A DNA stretch of 64,000 bases from Norana najaformis (lineage: Eukaryota > Annelida > Clitellata > Crassiclitellata > Hormogastridae), in NCBI GenBank assembly GCA_964023275.1, contig OZ029915.1, positions 34,964,573-35,028,572 of the forward strand, read 5' to 3'. Made by a program: the position numbers and the translations under genes. The notes beneath the pieces are model-generated. The model did no database searches and was not told where the DNA came from. It was given only the letters and a program-made list of their open reading frames with translations. Of the stretch, positions 57,614 to 64,000 are shown in pieces (within the stretch, counting starts at the first letter, position 1; the number at the start of each line of letters is the position of its first letter).

Positions 57614-57825
57614 CCCAGTTTTGATGACGTCATTCCTACACTGCCAAATAATCCAGGAGCGCCCACCAATCACAAAAACTGGATACTTAAAAACTGCACA
57701 TCTTACATTTTGCAATTTTCCCAGTTTTGATGACGTCATTCCTACACTGCCAAATAATCCAGGAGCGCCCACCAATCACAAAAACTGGATACTTAAAAAC
57801 TGCACATCTTACATTTTGCAATACT
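57614..57825. repeat. exact 106-bp tandem duplication containing TGACGTCA
   Basis: Copy 1 is 57614-57719 and copy 2 is 57720-57825. I see no differences between them apart from the final junction. Each includes CCCAGTTTTGATGACGTCAT and GGAGCGCCCACCAATCAC. TGACGTCA is the consensus CRE/ATF site and CCAAT appears nearby, so each copy resembles a small promoter or enhancer module. Overlapping short open frames are shadows. Confidence 0.93.
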
Positions 57826-58268
57826 CTGTGACCCCAAACTCCAAATGTTCCACTAACCACCTTTCCACTTTGACTAGCTTTCCAGTTTGACCCAACATTC
57901 ATAACAAACACCAAACACATTTTTTCTGAAATGGATGAATACTTGAGAGTTTTGCATTACACTATCCATAAAGACCAAAGCAGAACAGTAAACCTAACCC
58001 AAAAGCATGGAAATTTACAGACCCTATGAAAACTGAACTGCAAGAGTATTAAGATGCAGATTATAATACTACAAAAAAACCATTTATCAAATTTACATTT
58101 GTAAGCTCTAGAGAAACTTGACACAGATTACTTACCAAAAGAACTACTTGTCAAATAAAGATAAGCACCATTAATCATAAAAGTATTTATCAAAAGCATG
58201 TGCATGTGTGTGTTTGTGTGATTGGTAACACTCATAACATCGTTAACTTCTTCTCAGCAACAGCAACA
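57826..58268. other. probable 3' UTR and flank of sphingosine kinase
   Basis: No open frame of note. Minus-strand transcript would run leftward from 58269 through this DNA. Confidence 0.4.
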
Positions 58269-61200
58269 TTAACATGTAGTTCCACTTCTCTCTTTGCACA
58301 TGATTCGAGCCATAGATGGCAGCACCTGAGCCTGAATAGGACCATAGTCAATCACCTCTCCATCTACTGTCATTAGACCCTTTGGAGTCAGAGGCTCCAG
58401 TCGGAATGCCCACACTCTGATGAGTTCTGTGCTTGGGTCATCGGTCTGCAAACCTGTTTCAAGTGTTGAGAAGACGTGCGCCAGTCTCATACGACTGATG
58501 GAGGCTTTGGTGAACACCAAGTGAATGATGCCATCATTCAGTGTTGCATCCGGAGCCATTAGGTTGTCTTTGGCCAGGTGAGACTGATACACCCCACCAA
58601 CCAGAATGAAATCATCCTCTATTGTTACCCAGTTTGAAGGAACAGGTTCGGTGAGTGGCACCAGCAGAGGTGTTGGAATGCGTAAATTATCACCTGAAGC
58701 TCCAATCACCTCAGCAGCTGCATGGGATAAGCTGCCATCACCATCACCCCTTTCAGCAACAAGATTTAGATCAGCAACCAAATTATCATCTTTGATTTCT
58801 TTGTTTTCAGTATTTTTTGCATATCTTGGAGAAACTGTATCACCATGAGGCACATAGTTATCAACCGGAAGAAACGACAATCGACCACGATATCTTTTCA
58901 TGCCTGAAATACCCAACAATTCTTCATTTATTTACAAAAGATAATTCAGAAAAAGACAACAAGAATACAGTCACATAAACAAATAAATTTGGTCTCCTAC
59001 AAACAGTTTCTACCAAAGATTTTTACCTGAGAAAATCTGCCTTCAGTTTACCTACCACTTCATGCACAAGTGAATATAGTAGCCATATGCAATCAATAAA
59101 TAATCATAATAATTATTCACTTTTTATGTACTGTTACACAAATGGTACACAGTTTCTTCATTTCTGTTTCTGTGAACATTAGTTTAAATATCAGCTTAAA
59201 TAAAACTTAAACTATAAAAAACAGTTTAAACACCATAATAAACTCTGAATACAGTTTACTCAGATTAATTACATTTAAAGTTCATTTACAGTTAACTCAA
59301 GTTAACTGTAAATAATACTTCTAGTTTTAAGAGTGGAAAGCGGCTAAGAAAAAATGGTGCTAAAAAGATTTTTTACGATACAGTTGCATATTCACAGCAT
59401 TTCAGTCACATTTTGGCAGAGCCAAAATCAAATTCACAGTTAGGTTTGGTCTGGTTTAAGTTAGTCTGTCTTCTTTCTTAACATATAATAAAATCAAAAC
59501 ATACAAATAACAATCATAAAAGAAACATATACGTGTTAAAGCATGCAGGTTATATCATGCTGAAACTTAAGGAATCTTCCACAACATTAGAGATTGCAAA
59601 ACAGAAGACCTAATAAATTGTTATCAGCTTTTTTAAAAAAACTAGACGAACATCTACCAACAGAAAAAGAAATTGCATAATGGCACAAATTAATAATTCT
59701 ACAAACATAGTAAAAGCAGCAGAAAAGATCACTTGATTTTAGAAACCAGGGTCACTGACACTCCAGGAAATCAACTACTGACTTCTGTAGCAAAAGAAAT
59801 CGATTGTTAGTATGGTAAATGACAACAACCAAATTTATATCATTATCATTCATAAAAACTGTCAGCATCTTCATCACTGGCTCTCATCAGCATCAGTCTT
59901 TATCACTCCACTGTAACAATAGATTATAATGATGTTCTTACTTGCGATTTTCATCACAGCCATGACAGTGAACCGGGCATTTCCCAAGTGACGATATTTC
60001 TCGCTCTCAATATCGACATCTGCCATCATTCCCCACCCAATTGACAAGAATGAATACAATCGCTTGCCAGTACAGGTATCCACGGCAACCAGATCCATTG
60101 GCACAACATCACTCTTAGCAATGATGAAAGTTGAATGGAGAATGTGTTTCTCAAGGTATGGCTCCCTAAAAGGTTTTTAGACAAAAGTCATCAATGCTAG
60201 TGAATTAAAAGCCTTCGGAAGTAGGTTATTTTAACAACAAATATATAGAGTGCACAAACAACAAAGAGATAAAGATATTTAAAAAGTGATAATATGAATG
60301 ATTATTGGAAGGATGCAAATGCTGAAATAACCACAAACAGGAAGAAACAGAAATTATAAAAGTAATGGCAAAAAGGAACACTGAAAAACAATAGGAACAT
60401 TGGCAATAGCAAATGACAAACCCTGCATGATGACAGATGGCACAAGCAAGAGCATTTCCTGATCCACCTGGAATGGTCCCAAGTGGCTTCTTGATAGCCT
60501 TCTCCCAATCAGGTCTCTCCATCAGACCATTCACGACCTACAGTAAAAGTAACAAGAGATCATACAGACCACAGACTCAAAATGCTTCCCAAGATTTCTA
60601 ATAAGCCTCTACACACCTAAGCAACTTTATTAAGCAGAACCAAGAAAAAGTCACAAAATTTGTACAAAGTATAAATTTTAATCATTTACGTTGTAAGTAC
60701 TTACATTTATAGAATATACATAATTCATCATCACGTCACATTTTGCTTGACTCCAAAACAGAGGACTCCTGACAAGACCCATAATGCAATTACTTCACCA
60801 CTGGATGTAATAATAACAGCTAATTAAACAACCAAGTTAAGTCACGCAAGACAAGCCTAAAAGAGAACAGCTTTATACAGTGCCATTCAAATCAATTGAG
60901 ATGATTACAAACGAATTAGAAGACCATTTGGCACAACAGTCTGGCACTGGGTTTTATGCTGCTCATTTAATGGCACAATGATGAAAACATTCTCCTTTTT
61001 GCACAGCACACTGTTTACACCCTTATTAAAGCAACTTCTGGAGGTAAAATAAGGTGCATGATACATTTAGGACATAGTTTACAGATAGCTTCTTGATTTC
61101 TCACACAATGTGCAAAAACTTTATCACACCTTACACTTAACATTTAGCTAACTTTGAGCTATGTAGTGGCAGATCTAATAAGTGGCATCAAGTGTAGCAA

Positions 61201-63877
61201 CACTGCTATCGCCACAACATTAACACAACACAAACTGAAATGAGCATTTCAGAATATATTGCACTGAATAAGTAATTGAAACACACCTCATATATTAGCC
61301 CATCTCCTGAGACAATAATGATACCAAACCATTCTTCAAGATTCATCTGCTTCACCATATCCCTTGCATGCCCAGCATATTCTGTAAAAGTTTAATTCAG
61401 TACCAATGTAGAAAAGTTACTTATGCATTAAGTAGTATCATACTGCAACTGCTCCAATTTCTTAAATAAAACACCTTACTTTAAACTTACTTCACAAAAA
61501 CAGATCTATAATATATACAATTAAGCATTAACCTGGTACTGAAACCCAGTAACAGATGACAGGTTTTGCAATGCAACCTACTTTGATTGCATCTACTTAA
61601 TTCTGATGAAAATAGTTCATGTCGTGATAATTTCTGCTAAACAACTGATCTCCAGAGTTCAAGTAAAACATTCAAAAATTTATAAAACCTTTTTACAGTT
61701 CCACATGCAGCTAGACAGAAACAAATCCAAAATGACTGTTTACTAAAATCTGATCAGCATGAAGCCACTTTGAATGAATTTGTAAACTAGAAACATAGTA
61801 TGCAACACACCTGTGACAAAGAGATGATACTGCAGCCCAGCTTCCGCGAAAATTGGAATGACCTGTTGTTGGAATATGTGCAACGCTTTTCCTGGTCCAC
61901 TGAAAGGATTGACCAGCACCAGCATCTTCTTCAAAGAAGGAGCTGACACTGCAAATTAAAAACATTAGGCATTTAAGTCACATTGGATTACAGACCACCT
62001 ACCATATTTTCTGGACTTCAAGTTGCACCTTCAACAAGATGCTGTGATACAAAATGGCAAATTTTTTGTGATAACAATACATTAGACACCCTTAATGAAG
62101 TTGCAGTTCTGAAGTGTGATCAGGTCGGAACATCATTAACTATTTGGCAAACTCATCTATTTAATTCTCAGATATAGTCACATGGTAAAATTCAGTTAAA
62201 ATAAAATTTGGTGCACTTTTTAAATTAAAGATTTGCAACACTTGTTTAATGCCTTCTTGTTTGATACTTTGGACATCATCATTATGCTATTATTAATCTC
62301 ACCCAACAAAACCAAAGATCCCAAATTTAGAAAAATCCTATATATAGCACCACAATTAAAACAAGTAAGTTAATATAGCTCAGTTCATATGGGTATGTAT
62401 CAGCAATCTTTTGAAATGTCAACTGATCAGGCTTTGAACAATCGACTCACTCAATTTGTGGCATAGTGCTAACTCAATAAAATATACAAAATCTTTTATT
62501 TTAATATAAAAATTAGGAAAATGAACAGCTCAATCACAACAGCATTTAATAAGTCAACACACAGTGTTTAAACGCATTTTACAATGACATCTGCAACTCA
62601 AAATATAAACTGAGCACATGACAGACAATCACTACAAAATCTTTTTGTACCCTCCTTAACAATGCACATACAACAGTTTTTATAGGCTCTTTCCTGCCAC
62701 GTAAGCAGACCAGTTCAGACTGGTCTTGACCGGTTCTATGACTCATCGCAACGTAAGCACAATGTTTCCTGCACAATCGCTCAAGTGATAAATTGCACAT
62801 CTATCGAAGTCATGGAAAATTCCATGGCACGTTCGCTAGCCAATCACAAACAAGTCAACAAACTGATGACTCTTCAACATGACATAACGGAAACTTCCAA
62901 GAAACATGCGCTTAAAACATGTTGAATCATCATGGGCGAAATCACACTCACAGTATGTAGAACTGAAATACAGAACTTCACACAAAAAAATTGATAATAT
63001 TCATTAAAGATATCCAATATAAATATAGCCATACTATTATATAAAAAATATTAAGGTAGTTGTGTACAGTTGATACAAGTTAACGTCAACCAATAAATAC
63101 TGATTTTGCAGTGGTTACTGACTGCACAGTCAATGCTGCAGTTAGCTTGTAGCCCAGTGACGAATGATGCTGGCGGGCAGGGCTATTCCATGTGTACTAA
63201 CTGGACAGTATCTAAGGAAAGTTGTCATGTTTACTAGCTTGATCACAAGGGCTCAGTCAAAACAAAATCGATAGGCAGATAAGGTAAGGTTCAGTTACAG
63301 GTCAAGATGCAAGGAACATGCAGGTGCACATTACACTGAGCAGACATGAAACTGAACTAAACAAAATAAGAAGCAAACAATTTACCACAGTGCACATGCC
63401 ACAAACTGAAAACTAACTTGTGCATGACATACTTGTGGACGAATTTGTTTGAACTCTGGAGATGAGAGAAGTAAGTATGACATTCCATCTTTGTGCCTCT
63501 TCGTGGTTCTCATCGAACGTACTGAAGTGATCAAACTTGATTGTCAGCGTCTCTCTTCTTCTACAGCTTTTATTTGTCAACTTCTTTTTCCGCGGATAAG
63601 CATAAACCACAAGATAAGCTGATGTGTCATTGGCCTTTTTCCCTTTCATGCAGTCGCAGCCAACTGCGTCGTCGAAACTAATTTCCTCGCTAGAAAAACA
63701 TTCACCTAATGCAACAGAACCCGACTCATTTGGGGTTCCGTGTCTGGACGACGACGGCGTTGCATAGTACACGATGCCTGCTCGGCTGACGGACACGGTG
63801 TAAAGGGGCTTCGATCTGTGGTTAACGGTAAACTGTCCTTTTAGCGGAAAATTCTCCCAATCAAAAATGTTCTCCAT
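58269..63877 (-). CDS. SPHK: sphingosine kinase (six exons, complete)
   Basis: It phosphorylates sphingosine to sphingosine-1-phosphate with ATP. Minus-strand exons are 63433-63877, 61811-61948, 61287-61381, 60422-60537, 59942-60165 and 58269-58903. All junctions are GT..AG and in phase, giving 550 residues from ATG 63877 to TAA. Residues 1-148 are a variable N-terminal region. The diacylglycerol-kinase-type catalytic domain begins VLVNPFSGPGKA (159-170). SGDG (219-222) starts SGDGLIYEVVNGLMERPDW. GGSGNAL (250-256) is the nucleotide-binding loop. WGMMADVDIESEKYRHLG (309-326) is the sphingosine-kinase C4 block. After an acidic insert rich in Asn/Glu (about 362-400), PVPSNWVTIEDDFILV and VDGE (519-522) form the C-terminal lobe. 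ADVDIESEKYR and VPSNW separate it from ceramide kinase. Length lies between human SPHK1 and SPHK2. NPFSGPGKA departs slightly from the usual NPRGGKGKA but is tolerated in related lipid kinases. Confidence 0.93.
63240..63315 (-). mobile_element. short CR1/L2-like LINE fragment in SPHK intron 1
   Basis: AAGGGCTCAGTCAAAACAAAATCGATAGGCAGATAAGGTAAGGTTCAGTTACAGGTCAAGATGCAAG matches the interior block of the other copies. The terminal tail is absent. Confidence 0.55.
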
Positions 63878-64000
63878 TATTGCTCTCGGTTACAATCAGA
63901 CGATAGCTAACAGATTATCTAATGCACACTTCTTGACTTCTGCGCGGATTACATATAGCCTCACCTGGATAGATTCTACACAAAGACTTGATGGCGCTCG
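63878..64000. other. 5' UTR/promoter side of SPHK
   Basis: This is the region directly upstream of the SPHK start on the minus strand. It is too short to identify a promoter; it has no obvious TATA box. Confidence 0.4.

Overview
This is eukaryotic, animal-type genomic DNA: genes are few, split by introns with GT..AG borders and consistent phases, and embedded in many dispersed and tandem repeats. The repeat types (CR1/L2-like LINE 3' ends with a GCGCTNTATAAA-type motif and ATTACG-like tails, tRNA-derived SINEs with GAT/ATC tails, an RTE-like LINE) and the gene set (K2P channel, sphingosine kinase, a crok/quiver-type Ly6 protein) fit an invertebrate bilaterian, plausibly marine. I cannot assign a phylum from the sequence alone.

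Layout. About 1-22 kb is gene-poor and repeat-rich. Its only recognisable gene is the first coding exon of a two-pore-domain K+ channel (minus strand, 5129-5708), whose remaining exons lie beyond the left edge. Four unrelated long tandem arrays sit within 11.5 kb: an 86-bp satellite (13 copies), a perfect GGTC tetranucleotide array (509 bp), a 19-bp minisatellite (about 59 copies) and a 26-bp minisatellite (77 copies plus a short inverted arm). The 26-bp array lies inside a 5'-truncated RTE-like LINE, because one 13-bp target-site duplication brackets the whole 4.6-kb composite. The long open frames over these arrays are not genes.

From 22 kb on the DNA looks more AT-rich and holds four genes whose exons I could join by phase. 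(1) Plus strand 29651-33735: a three-exon, 574-residue two-pass membrane protein with three PPxY motifs. (2) Minus strand 40083-41265: the last two exons of a ten-cysteine Ly6/uPAR (crok/quiver-like) GPI-anchored protein; its signal-peptide exon was not found. (3) Minus strand 45006-50515: a signal-anchored SRPBCC (polyketide-cyclase-like) protein whose first three exons are well supported and whose last exon is tentative. (4) Minus strand 58269-63877: a complete six-exon sphingosine kinase of 550 residues.

The genes do not form an obvious pathway. Common themes are membrane and lipid biology (K+ channel, PPxY membrane protein, GPI-anchored protein, putative lipid-binding domain, lipid kinase), but that may be chance. 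The most unusual structures are the LINE/minisatellite composite and a perfect 52-bp inverted copy of Ly6 exon sequence in that gene's own intron. Others are a 43-bp-arm palindrome in an intron of the PPxY gene, a solo-LTR-like element with a clean 5-bp duplication, and an exact 106-bp tandem duplication carrying TGACGTCA. No rRNA, functional tRNA or CRISPR array was seen.
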